Assembly: GCA_027622275.1 (NCBI GenBank) | Contig: JAQBZB010000001.1 | Span: forward strand, 1-64,000 | From: Planctomycetota bacterium | Lineage (GTDB): Bacteria > Planctomycetota > Planctomycetia > Pirellulales > Pirellulaceae | Reading direction: 5' to 3' | DNA length: 64,000 bases | Shown here: in pieces, positions 18,224-26,156 of the stretch | Position numbering within the stretch: position 1 is the first letter of the stretch | How the letters are laid out: every line of letters starts with the position of its first letter | The notes under the pieces: generated by a model | The model's input: only the letters and a program-made list of their open reading frames with translations | What the model was told of the DNA's origin: nothing | The model's database searches: none | Program-made: the position numbers and the translations under genes

Positions 18224-18391
18224 CGGATTATTCATGAACCGGTCGGCATTCTTCAAAACACACGTTCGTATGAAGAGTTACGGCTATCTTGCCCAAAACA
18301 CCGCGCAAATCAGCCGCCACGCGATAGCGTGCGGTTCTCTCGAAGTTCACGAGAACCGCAGGCGATCGCCAAGCGGCTGATGAATAATCCG
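18224..18391. repeat. MITE-like palindromic element, family A copy 2
   Basis: This 168-bp element is the reverse-complement homologue of the one at 7448-7599. Terminal inverted repeats are CGGATTATTCATGAACCG and CGGCTGATGAATAATCCG. Its internal hairpin half (AGCGTGCGGTTCTCTCGAAG with CGAGAACCGCAGGCGAT) is more complete than in copy 1. It lies between convergent genes and ends 2 bp from the stop codon at 18394. Confidence 0.9.
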
Positions 18392-18393
18392 CC

Positions 18394-19509
18394 TTACAGG
18401 CTGAATCGTTTCAACGCATCCCGATTCAGCTCGATTCCAAGTCCCGGCTTGTCGGGGATCGTGAGACAACCGTGCTCGTCAAGCTGGAATGGCTCGACGA
18501 GGATCTCATCGATGTAGGGAGCCGGCGTGAGATACTCGACGTAGCGGGCAACCGGAATCGCCGCGGCGAGATGCAGGTCGGCGGCCAGGCCGACCGCCGT
18601 GTTCCAGCCGTGGCTGACAAACTGGATGTTGTGATCGTAAGCCTGCCAAGCGATGCGCCGCGCTTCGGTCAAGCCGCCGCACTTGGTGGCGTCGGGTTGG
18701 ACGATGTCAAAAGCACCCCGCTCGATCCATGTTTGGAACGACTGTCGTCGCGTTAACACCTCGCCACCGGCAATCGGCAGCGGCGCGTTGTTGCGCAAGC
18801 GGATGAAGCCTTCGATATCGTCGGGCGGCAACGGCTCTTCGAACCAGCCGACGTCATACTCGGCCAGCATCCGGGCCGTTCGCAAAGCCCACTTGTATCC
18901 ATGCGGCCAAAACTGCTCGCTACCGCCGGCATCGACCAGGATGTCAATATCTTGTCCCACCGTCTCGCGCGCGGTGCGGATGAGCAACTCGTCGAACTTG
19001 GCGTCGCGCCGGCCAAACGGGCGCCAGCCTAATTTGATCGCGCGGAAGCCGCGCGAGCTGACGCTCTTTAGCCGCTCGGCCAATACATCCGGCTCGTCGA
19101 ACAGGATCGAAGCATACGGTTTGATCTTGCGGCGGTAATACCCGCCGAGCAGTCTGGCGACCGGCTGCTTACACGCCTTGCCAAACAGATCCCACAACGC
19201 GATGTCGATTCCCGAGATGACGTGTTCCAACGTGCCGCCGCGTCCTTGCCAGAAGCTGCTTTGCCGCAACTTCTCGCTGACGCGCTCTGGTTCGACAGCG
19301 GATTCGCGGTCCCAAAAACCCCGCAATGTTTCGACGCCGGCGTGGGTTAGCGCCGAGTTCGTAAAGACGCTGCCGACGCCCGTCAAGCCTTCGTCCGTTT
19401 CGACTTCGACGAGCGTGTGCAGATCGTCTTCCGGTTCATGCCCTTCCGGCCAACCGCCGTCCACCGTACCGCCGATCAGCCGATGAATCTTGATGTCGCG
19501 AATCTGCAT
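18394..19509 (-). CDS. Mandelate racemase/muconate lactonizing enzyme family protein
   Basis: A 371-residue member of the enolase superfamily, whose members abstract a proton alpha to a carboxylate, mostly as sugar-acid dehydratases. Predicted Mg2+ ligands are Asp193 (LVDAGG), Glu224 (GWFEEP) and Glu250 (AGGE). His300 (FVSHGWNT) with Asp273 (VQPDATK) forms the mandelate-racemase-type His-Asp dyad. Lys159 lies in AIKLGW, but the second Lys of the usual K-x-K is missing. I infer a dehydratase of a hexonate-type acid; the substrate is not predictable. The ATG at 19509 (MQIRDIKIHRLIGG) is preferred over the longer ORF to 19647, because the extra residues come from a palindromic repeat. It is probably in one unit with the amidohydrolase gene upstream. 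Confidence 0.92.
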   Translation of the reverse strand: MQIRDIKIHRLIGGTVDGGWPEGHEPEDDLHTLVEVETDEGLTGVGSVFTNSALTHAGVETLRGFWDRESAVEPERVSEKLRQSSFWQGRGGTLEHVISGIDIALWDLFGKACKQPVARLLGGYYRRKIKPYASILFDEPDVLAERLKSVSSRGFRAIKLGWRPFGRRDAKFDELLIRTARETVGQDIDILVDAGGSEQFWPHGYKWALRTARMLAEYDVGWFEEPLPPDDIEGFIRLRNNAPLPIAGGEVLTRRQSFQTWIERGAFDIVQPDATKCGGLTEARRIAWQAYDHNIQFVSHGWNTAVGLAADLHLAAAIPVARYVEYLTPAPYIDEILVEPFQLDEHGCLTIPDKPGLGIELNRDALKRFSL

Positions 19510-19574
19510 GGATGCAAAACTTTCTATCGTGGAATGCCTGAGAGTGGCGATTCTGCTTGCTGTCAGCACAGTTC

Positions 19575-19635
19575 GTAGGATGGACGCCTCGTCCGTCCGT
19601 GAGCCAGGGTAGGACGGACGAGGCGTCCATCCTAC
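19575..19635. repeat. Palindromic element GTAGGATGGACG, complete copy
   Basis: A perfect 24-bp inverted repeat (19575-19598 and 19612-19635, starting GTAGGATGGACGCCTCG) around a 13-base loop. It lies 13 bp beyond the stop codon of the amidohydrolase gene and ahead of the enolase-family gene. The right arm recurs at 42995-43018. Confidence 0.9.
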
Positions 19636-19648
19636 ATCAAGCGGCACT

Positions 19649-20599
19649 TCATGACAGCTTCAACAGCCGCCGAGCGTTATCTCGAAAGATCTTCGCTTGA
19701 ACATCTTCGGGAAGTTCAACTTGGTTATCAAACAACTCGAACTGTGGCACGGCTTGCCCAGGCGACAAAAAGTCGGTGCCGAACATGATGCGATCTTGTC
19801 GACGAATCAGAAACTCGCGGCCGAACTCCAGATCGCGGCTAATCGAATTCGCGCCGCTCCCGGCCGACAACTCGCCGTAAATGTTGGGATAGCTTTCCAT
19901 CAGGCGATCGATCGCTCCTCCCGCCGCCGTCTTACCTTTTGGATAGCCGCCGAGATCGGCTTGGGCCGCATCACCGGAAATCGAAGCCCACCATCCCGGT
20001 CCATGCCCGATGAACACCGTATCGGGATTCGCCTTCAAGACCTGTTCGAGCCCCGGTAGTCCGGGAACGTCGGTATTCCGCTCGTTGTCTAAGTGAAACA
20101 GCACCGGCAATCCCGCCTCACCGCAGGCGGCAAAGATCGCCATGTTGCGTGGATCGTCGAACGGAATGCCGGGCTTGTGCTCGCCGAACCCTTTCGCTCC
20201 CGCTTCGATGTACAAGTTGAGCATGTCGACCAAGCCCTGATGCCCGCCCCGGAACGACGTCCGCGGATCGATCGAGCAGAACGGAACCAGACGATCGCGG
20301 TACGGCTTCGTCTCGGCCAGCACAAAGTTCGTTGTCAGCGGATAGCTCGATGCTTCCGGATTGATCAGCGGCAGGACGACCGCTTGCGCAATATCGTTCG
20401 CGTCCATCCACCGCAGCAACACCTCGGCGGTCAGCACCTGCGTGCTATTCCACGTCTGCCCCAGATGTGTGTGCATGTCGAAGTATCGGCCTTTGGGGAA
20501 TTTCGAATCGGCGGCGAGCGAAGACGCTCCGCGCACGACGTACGGCCCAGCGGCGAGCGCGGCACAAACGCGGCCGAATGAGCGGCGGGTGACTTTCAT
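19649..20599 (-). CDS. Amidohydrolase family protein, Tat-exported
   Basis: The 316-residue product has a twin-arginine signal (TRRSFGRVCAALAAGPYVV). The metal-dependent TIM-barrel hydrolase (amidohydrolase_2 type) shows MHTHLG as the H-x-H motif, GFGEHKPGIPFDD, VLFHLDNE, FIGHGPGWW and the final FGTDFLSPGQAVPQ with the metal-site Asp. It ends in KIFRDNARRLLKL, typical for this group, where many members are lactonases or decarboxylases. The nearby enolase-family dehydratase suggests sugar-acid or lactone metabolism, but the substrate is unknown. The Tat signal implies it is exported already folded. Confidence 0.9.
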   Translation of the reverse strand: MKVTRRSFGRVCAALAAGPYVVRGASSLAADSKFPKGRYFDMHTHLGQTWNSTQVLTAEVLLRWMDANDIAQAVVLPLINPEASSYPLTTNFVLAETKPYRDRLVPFCSIDPRTSFRGGHQGLVDMLNLYIEAGAKGFGEHKPGIPFDDPRNMAIFAACGEAGLPVLFHLDNERNTDVPGLPGLEQVLKANPDTVFIGHGPGWWASISGDAAQADLGGYPKGKTAAGGAIDRLMESYPNIYGELSAGSGANSISRDLEFGREFLIRRQDRIMFGTDFLSPGQAVPQFELFDNQVELPEDVQAKIFRDNARRLLKLS

Positions 20600-20620
20600 G
20601 ATGGAATCTCTGTCAATCGT

Positions 20621-21268
20621 TCAAGCTTGTGGTTGAAAGAAGACGGCGTCGACACTCGGCGCGAACCCCGCGAACACGACCGACGTCGCCTGTTGACCAG
20701 CCTGGAAGACACCGTGTTCGCGATAGGTCTTCGTCGACTGGTCAAGGCTCAGCACCGTGATCTGTTTCTGCTCGGGATCGACGATCCAATACTCGCTCAC
20801 CCCATGTTCGGCATAGATGGCTCGTTTGGCGTCGTAGTCCCGCTCGCGAGCTTCGTCTCCCTCGCTGACCACTTCGATGACGAAATCGGCTCCTTGCGGA
20901 TACTTCGCCTTTCCCATTGCCGCGACACGATCGGGGCTGAGGTAGACGATGTCCGGTTCGCGATAAAGGTCCGGGCGGAACTTGACCGGCAGCGGAGCGA
21001 AGAGCGTCAAGCCGCCAACGCCCGTCTTGATGTATTCCTTGAGGAGCGAGTGCAGATAATCCACGATCAATTGGTGAAGCAATGTCGGCATCGGCAGAAC
21101 CTCAAGATAGCCGTCCGTCAACTCGATCAACCGGTTCGCATCGAGCGCGAGGTAATCGCGTTCCGTCCACGCACCTTGGGCGGGGAACAGGGTTGCCAAA
21201 TCCCAAACGGGGTCGCCGACCTCGGCCACACGGTGCCCCAGGCAAGAGCTGCCAATCGGTATGATCAT
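20621..21268 (-). CDS. Uma2-family (DUF820) PD-(D/E)XK nuclease-fold protein
   Basis: The 215-residue product fits the Uma2 family, which has a restriction-endonuclease-like fold and unknown biological function. Conserved positions are REPDIVYLS (Asp106), DFVIEVVSEGD (Glu132), RDYDAKRAIYAEHGVSEYWIVDP (with Lys148) and the N-terminal LIELTDGYLEVLPMPTLLHQ. The longer ORF begins at 21346. The ATG at 21268 is preceded by GGAGG (21279-21283) at proper spacing, so I place the start there. Uma2 genes are numerous and scattered in planctomycetes and cyanobacteria. Confidence 0.92.
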   Translation of the reverse strand: MIIPIGSSCLGHRVAEVGDPVWDLATLFPAQGAWTERDYLALDANRLIELTDGYLEVLPMPTLLHQLIVDYLHSLLKEYIKTGVGGLTLFAPLPVKFRPDLYREPDIVYLSPDRVAAMGKAKYPQGADFVIEVVSEGDEARERDYDAKRAIYAEHGVSEYWIVDPEQKQITVLSLDQSTKTYREHGVFQAGQQATSVVFAGFAPSVDAVFFQPQA

Positions 21269-21348
21269 CGCAAAGTAACCTCCAGGCGAGTTTATCCGAC
21301 CATTGTATCTCTGGGGCGCGGTACGCACAAACGGCGCGACTCGCACGT

Positions 21349-24300
21349 CTATCGAATCGACAGAAGGTACGTGATCAAGTCCGCCATCGCCGGTTTGTCG
21401 ATTTGCTTCTCCATCCCTTCGGGCATCAGCGAGACGCCCGTGCTCTGCAACTCCTCGATGTCAATTCGCAGCACGGTATCGGTGACGTTATCCGCCCGCT
21501 TCAACGTGACGCTCGTCGCCGTTTCGGCGGCGATCATGCCGGTCAAGGAACGGCCGTCGGTCGTGAGCAGCACGTAGTTGAGATACTGCGGATTCACTTC
21601 GCGGTTGGGGACCAAGACGTTCGCCAGAATTGCTTCCGGCCCGCGGTTCCGCATCGCGGCTAGATTCGGTGCGATCGCATGGCCGACGCCTTCGAGTTGA
21701 TGACAGGTGGCGCAGACCTTGGTGAACACCGCCTTGCCGCGCGTCGCGTCTCCTGGCATCTCCAACGACTCGCGGTAAGCCACGATCAACGCGTTGCGAT
21801 CGCTGGACTGAGTCGCTGCGAGCAGTCTGGCCGCACGCATTCTGATGCTTTCGTCTCGATGCGATGCGAGCAATTTCATGCGCGTCGGTTCGAGATCGCC
21901 CATCGAGATGTCGCCCGCTTCGACCGCCGTTAACAATTGCGGAATCCAAGCGTCCCGCGAGAACAACACATCCCCCGCGCGACCTCGCAAGCGCGGGCTC
22001 AGGCCGCGCCATTGAGCGACGAGAATCTTGGCGACGCCGGGAGAGTCGTAAGTCGCCAGCGTCGCAATGGCAGCCGCTTGGATCTCGCCCGGTTCGGTCG
22101 GAGTCAGCAGGCTGGCGAACAACGTTTCGCGACCGTCGAGTTCGCCGAGCCGCAGTCGCTGGACGGCGCCAACGCGGGCTTCGAGTTCCGCCTCGCGATT
22201 CTCGGCTGTGCTGGCGGCTGCCGATAAGAGATCCTTCATCAGCTGCTCCGCTTGACCGCCGGTGACCGCCGCCAGCTGCTGCGCCAAATCGCTGCCTTGC
22301 TTCGCCGCGAGTCCTTGCACGATGGCTTGAATCGTCTCCGTCTCTTGCTTCGGCAACGATCCCAGCACTCGCAAGACGGCGGCGATGTCGTCACCTCGCT
22401 GCTGCTTGCCGATCTGTGCCGCGAGCGACGTGATGTAGCCGCGTCCCACTTGACTCTCCCGGACGTCGGCGTCTTGTGCCAACTCGGCCAGCACGTCGCC
22501 AGCGCCTTCCGCCAGCGAACTCATCACGGCCACTTGCAGCAAGCCCTCCGAGCCATCGCGTTTGACAAGCGAGACCAATGCGTGATTGCGACTCGGACCG
22601 GATAGCTCGCCGAGCGTGAAGGCGAGCTGGTAGCGCACGCGAAACGCTTTGTCGTCGACCATCGAATACAGCCGCTCGCGGACCTGCGCGGACGTGCCGG
22701 CAACACGTTCGCTGAGCCGCACGGCATGTTCGCGGACGCGCGGATGCGCGTCGCGAGTCGCACGCAAAATGACCTCCGACGATAACCCGTCGAGTCCATC
22801 GAGCGCGTGCAGGGCGTGAATCCTCGCTTCCGGCGTGTGGCCTGAAACGACCAGCATCTCCAGCAGCGGAATGGCCGAGCGGTCTTGACGCTCGTAGAGC
22901 AAGCGGGAAGCCGTCTCGCGATGCCAGCCGTTCGCATGTCCCAGCGTCGTCACCAGCGTCGCGGTGCTGGCCTTGCCAAGTCGCGGCAGCGGCGGCTGCT
23001 GGAAGTCTTTGCCAACGATGCGATAGATCCGTCCCCGATCGCGACCGCTGGTCAGATCCAGATGTTTCTTAATGACCGGCGGCAAGCTCAGCGGATGCTC
23101 GATCGTTTCGCGATACATGTCCGCGATGTACATCGCCCCATCGGGCGCGTTGGCGAACTGTGCCGGCCGAAACCACACGTCGCTGGACGTGAGCAACTCG
23201 CTCTTCTCATCGACGCGCCGGGCGATGTAACTTGCGCCGTCCTGTTCGATCCGCTTGCGATGGACGAGATTGCTGCCGACATCGCCCACGATTGCCCAAC
23301 CCTGAAATTCGCTGGGCCAGCCGTTACCGCGAATGATGGTGATGCCTGTCGCACCAGTGAAATAACCGGCGGGCGTGCCGCCGCCTTCGACGGGGCCGGG
23401 CACGATTCCTTTCACACGCAACCGCGTCCGCACAATCCGCCACGGCTCGATCGGGCTGGTGCGGTAGACATCGGCTTGCGGACCATCGGCGGCGATGCTG
23501 GCTCGGGGCGAGGGTGCCGCGAAGTAAGGATTCCGCGCGATGTAACGGTCTTCGAATTGAACGTACTGCGCGTGGTTGCTATTCGAGCAGACGAACTTGT
23601 CGCCCCACTGATTGAAGCTCAACCCATGCTGACCGCCGCCACTCGTTGCTTCCATGGTCATGGTGCGAGGTTCGATGGCGAAGTCGCGGCCGCGTAGAGA
23701 AAGAGGGGGAGATGGGGAGAGAGGGAGTGGGGGAGAAGGATTTGTCGTTTTCGTTTCTTCTTTCAGGCTCCCCGTCTCCTTGTCTCCTTGTCTCCTTGTC
23801 TCCCCATCTCCTTGTCTCCCCATCTCCCCATCTCCCACTTTCGTCACATCGGCGCCGCTGCTGCTGGTCGCGCCGTGAATCCGGTTGTCGAGTCCCCACT
23901 TGAACGTATTGATCAAGCCCTGCACATTGCCGCGACCGAAACCCGTGAAGACGGTCTTCTTCACGTCTGCCCGGTTGTCGCCGTCCGTGTCCTTCAAGTA
24001 ATAGATGTCGGGGGCCGCGCCAACGAACAGGCCTCCGTTGTAGCACGTCAGGGCGGTCGGCCAGGAGAGTCCTTCGGCATAGATGTAGCTTGTCTCAAAC
24101 AACCCATCGCCGTTGGTGTCTTCAAGCAGTCGTATTCTGCCCAAGTTTAGATCGCCATCCTCCGAGTAGTCTCGCATCTCGACCACAAACAGCCGGCCGT
24201 TCTCGTCGAACGCCATCGCGATGGGATCGACGACGTTAGGCTCGGCGGCGACCTGCTCGATGCGGAAGCCGTCCGCGATCGTAAAGGTGCTCAACGCGTC

Positions 24301-24450
24301 CTTCGCCTCGACAGGTTTGATCCGAGGCAGCTCGGCCGCATAGTCGCGGTCGACCGAGTCGGCCTCTTTGTCTTGCGCGGTGCCAGGGAGCGATATCAAA
24401 ATGACGCTATAGATAACGAGCGACTTGATGACTCGACGGAGCAAGGGCAT
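21349..24450 (-). CDS. PVC-type heme-binding CxxCH protein with propeller and HEAT repeats
   Basis: A 1033-residue secreted protein. After a signal peptide (MPLLRRVIKSLVIYSVILISLPGTA) comes a beta-propeller dehydrogenase-like domain (FTIADGFRIEQVAAEPNVVDPIAMAFDENGRLFVVEMRDY, DTNGDG and DTDGDN motifs), then HEAT-like repeats (about 450-860). The C-terminal cytochrome c domain has its heme-attachment motif CATCH at 913-917. This architecture is typical of Planctomycetes-Verrucomicrobia and is thought to oxidise sugars or alcohols at the cell surface. Residues about 204-252 (DNA 23696-23841) are a low-complexity, G/E/T/R- then P/S/L-rich insert that comes from a purine-rich palindrome within the propeller. 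The start at 24450 is supported by GGAG nine bases upstream; the ORF is open to 24486. Confidence 0.92.
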   Translation of the reverse strand: MPLLRRVIKSLVIYSVILISLPGTAQDKEADSVDRDYAAELPRIKPVEAKDALSTFTIADGFRIEQVAAEPNVVDPIAMAFDENGRLFVVEMRDYSEDGDLNLGRIRLLEDTNGDGLFETSYIYAEGLSWPTALTCYNGGLFVGAAPDIYYLKDTDGDNRADVKKTVFTGFGRGNVQGLINTFKWGLDNRIHGATSSSGADVTKVGDGEMGRQGDGETRRQGDKETGSLKEETKTTNPSPPLPLSPSPPLSLRGRDFAIEPRTMTMEATSGGGQHGLSFNQWGDKFVCSNSNHAQYVQFEDRYIARNPYFAAPSPRASIAADGPQADVYRTSPIEPWRIVRTRLRVKGIVPGPVEGGGTPAGYFTGATGITIIRGNGWPSEFQGWAIVGDVGSNLVHRKRIEQDGASYIARRVDEKSELLTSSDVWFRPAQFANAPDGAMYIADMYRETIEHPLSLPPVIKKHLDLTSGRDRGRIYRIVGKDFQQPPLPRLGKASTATLVTTLGHANGWHRETASRLLYERQDRSAIPLLEMLVVSGHTPEARIHALHALDGLDGLSSEVILRATRDAHPRVREHAVRLSERVAGTSAQVRERLYSMVDDKAFRVRYQLAFTLGELSGPSRNHALVSLVKRDGSEGLLQVAVMSSLAEGAGDVLAELAQDADVRESQVGRGYITSLAAQIGKQQRGDDIAAVLRVLGSLPKQETETIQAIVQGLAAKQGSDLAQQLAAVTGGQAEQLMKDLLSAAASTAENREAELEARVGAVQRLRLGELDGRETLFASLLTPTEPGEIQAAAIATLATYDSPGVAKILVAQWRGLSPRLRGRAGDVLFSRDAWIPQLLTAVEAGDISMGDLEPTRMKLLASHRDESIRMRAARLLAATQSSDRNALIVAYRESLEMPGDATRGKAVFTKVCATCHQLEGVGHAIAPNLAAMRNRGPEAILANVLVPNREVNPQYLNYVLLTTDGRSLTGMIAAETATSVTLKRADNVTDTVLRIDIEELQSTGVSLMPEGMEKQIDKPAMADLITYLLSIR
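23696..23841. repeat. Purine/pyrimidine-rich palindromic insert inside a gene
   Basis: About 146 bp of low-complexity sequence in frame inside the PVC cytochrome gene. A 13-bp perfect pair, GGGAGATGGGGAG (23707-23719) with CTCCCCATCTCCC (23824-23836), brackets TTGTCTCC-type direct repeats (23771-23820). The flanking codons belong to a conserved propeller region, so this is an insertion. Confidence 0.85.
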
Positions 24451-24614
24451 GATCGACATCTCCGGTTGGTTGCTTGAGGCGAACATCGTGGTACGATGAT
24501 CGCGTCCGGCGAGCGTGAAGGCTGGTGGGAATTCTGGCAGTCGTGTCGCTCCTCATTGTGGCTTCACTCTCTCCTCTCGTCCACAACGAGTCGGTGATTG
24601 CGTACATATTTGTC

Positions 24615-24659
24615 GGGTGGGCTGTGCCCACCGATCCCGATAGTGGGCACAGCCCACCC
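24615..24659. repeat. REP-like palindrome GGGTGGGCTGTGCCCAC
   Basis: Arms at 24615-24631 and 24643-24659 are a perfect 17-bp inverted repeat. The element lies in the divergent region 18 bp ahead of the epimerase start. Translated, it gives the VGWAVPT-type peptides that often appear as spurious N-terminal extensions in planctomycete annotations. Confidence 0.9.
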
Positions 24660-24677
24660 TACTCGAAGGAACCGGAA

Positions 24678-25496
24678 ATGAAATTCGCAATCTGCAACGA
24701 GACCTTTCAAGATTGGCCCTTTGAGAAGGCGTTTGCGTTCGCCCGCGAGTGCGGTTACACGGGGATCGAGTTCGCGCCGTTCACAATTAACAAGAACGCC
24801 TATGAAATCACCGCCCGCAAGCGAGCAGAAGTGCGAAAGCAGGCCGAAGACGCTGGTCTCGAACCGATCGGCCTGCACTGGCTGCTCGCCTTTACCGAGG
24901 GCTACTATCTGACGTCGCCGGATGCCGATGTCCGCCGGCGGACGGGAGATTATCTCGCGGAACTGGCGAGGCTGTGCCGGGATCTCGGCGGGAATATTCT
25001 GGTACTTGGCTCGCCCATGCAGCGAAATTTGTTGCCTGGCGTCAGCCACGATCAAGCAATGAGCTATGCCGCCGACGTCATCAAGCAAGCGATTCCGGTG
25101 ATGGCCGACTGTGGAGTCACCTTGGCACTCGAACCGCTTGGTCCCCAAGAGGGTGACTTCTTGCGGACTGCTGAGCTTGGGATTCAACTCGCCGAGATGA
25201 TCGATTCACCGAATTGTCGGCTGCACTTGGATGTGAAGGCGATGTCGTCGGAGGACAAACCGATCGTCGACATCATTCGCGACAGTAAGGACTGGCTCGA
25301 GCACTTCCACGCGAACGACGCCAACCGCCGCGGGCCGGGGATGGGCGAGATCGACTTTGTGCCGATTCTGCAAACGCTCAAAGAGATCGACTACCAGGGA
25401 TGGGTGTCGGTCGAGGTGTTCGATTACGAACCGGGAGTCGAGGCGCTGGCGAAGGAGAGCATCCAGTATCTCAAGGCGTGTGTTGCGGAGTTGTAG
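24678..25496 (+). CDS. Sugar phosphate isomerase/epimerase (xylose-isomerase-like TIM barrel)
   Basis: A 272-residue AP-endonuclease-2/tagatose-3-epimerase-type TIM barrel. Probable metal ligands are Glu in LALEPLG, Asp in LHLDVKAMS, His in EHFHANDANRRGPG and Glu in VSVEVFDYEPG. The whole barrel is present, from KFAICNETFQDWPF to SIQYLKACVAEL. Members isomerise keto-sugars or inositol derivatives; the substrate is not predictable. The frame is open to 24525, but the extra codons translate a palindrome, so the start is the ATG at 24678, preceded by GAAGGAACCGG. It is divergent from the PVC cytochrome. Its stop codon lies in the first bases of the next palindrome. Confidence 0.9.
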   Translation: MKFAICNETFQDWPFEKAFAFARECGYTGIEFAPFTINKNAYEITARKRAEVRKQAEDAGLEPIGLHWLLAFTEGYYLTSPDADVRRRTGDYLAELARLCRDLGGNILVLGSPMQRNLLPGVSHDQAMSYAADVIKQAIPVMADCGVTLALEPLGPQEGDFLRTAELGIQLAEMIDSPNCRLHLDVKAMSSEDKPIVDIIRDSKDWLEHFHANDANRRGPGMGEIDFVPILQTLKEIDYQGWVSVEVFDYEPGVEALAKESIQYLKACVAEL

Positions 25497-25549
25497 AGCA
25501 ATTGTCCCAATTGCTCTCGAACTGCAAAACAATTGGGACAATTGTTCTA
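25494..25549. repeat. Palindrome between convergent genes, including a stop codon
   Basis: TAGAGCAATTGTCCCAATTG (25494-25513) pairs with 25530-25549 with one mismatch. The first three bases are the stop codon of the epimerase gene. It lies 8 bp from the stop codon of the convergent ferredoxin gene and could terminate transcription from both sides. Confidence 0.85.
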
Positions 25550-25557
25550 CACTCCCG

Positions 25558-25953
25558 CTAAACCGCACCGGCCTTCAATTCGGCGAGATGCTGGGCCGTG
25601 CCGACGAGCCGGTCCCAGTTTTCGTAGATGTACTGGGGCGGTCCGCCGATTCGGGCGACGACCTGAGCGACTTGCTCGGTCGGCACCATCTCGATCGCAT
25701 CCCACGGACAGACCAGCAATTCGTACGGATTCGACTTCTTTTGCGGAATGTGGACACAGACCTCACAGCCGACGCAACGCTCGATGTCGATCTCGCACCA
25801 AGCCTGGTTCCCCTTGACGCCCAAATTCATCGTCCTCATCTCGATGCAATCGACCGGACAGACCTCCAGGCACGACTCGCAGCCGGTGCAGTTATCCGCA
25901 TTGATAACGGCCAGTTCCTTCGGCAGCTTCTTTCGCGGTCCCTGTTTTGCCAT
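25558..25953 (-). CDS. 4Fe-4S dicluster ferredoxin-like protein
   Basis: A 131-residue electron carrier. The first cluster motif, CTGCESCLEVCP (residues 22-33), is canonical C-x2-C-x2-C-x3-CP. The second is CVGCEVC (about 60-66), but its fourth Cys (LLVCP) follows 15 residues later instead of three, separated by VHIPQKKSNPYELLV. A C-terminal tail of about 45 residues (QYIYENWDRLVGTAQHLAELK) is not part of the ferredoxin fold. It may serve one of the oxidoreductases in the genome, for example KorAB encoded at 55229-58134. It starts at ATG and is apparently monocistronic, downstream of lysA. Confidence 0.9.
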   Translation of the reverse strand: MAKQGPRKKLPKELAVINADNCTGCESCLEVCPVDCIEMRTMNLGVKGNQAWCEIDIERCVGCEVCVHIPQKKSNPYELLVCPWDAIEMVPTEQVAQVVARIGGPPQYIYENWDRLVGTAQHLAELKAGAV

Positions 25954-26156
25954 CGCATGTGTCCTTCGTCGGAGAGTTAAGTCCTGACCCGTCAGGAGAT
26001 TGCGTAGCTGACGGCTCGTCTCCCGTACACTTCAAGTGTAGCAAGTATAAGTACTGATCGACTGTCGGCCAACTGGTTCTGCCCTATTTCGAACGCGACT
26101 CAAAACGCCTCGTTCCCAAAGGTTTATGCCGATTTATAGGTCAAGCACTTTGTCTG

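Noticed and set aside
26027-26041. Palindrome TACACTTCAAGTGTA as an operator or terminator
   Set aside because: It is a short 15-bp palindrome without a U-tract or a recognised regulator; evidence is too weak to list as a feature.
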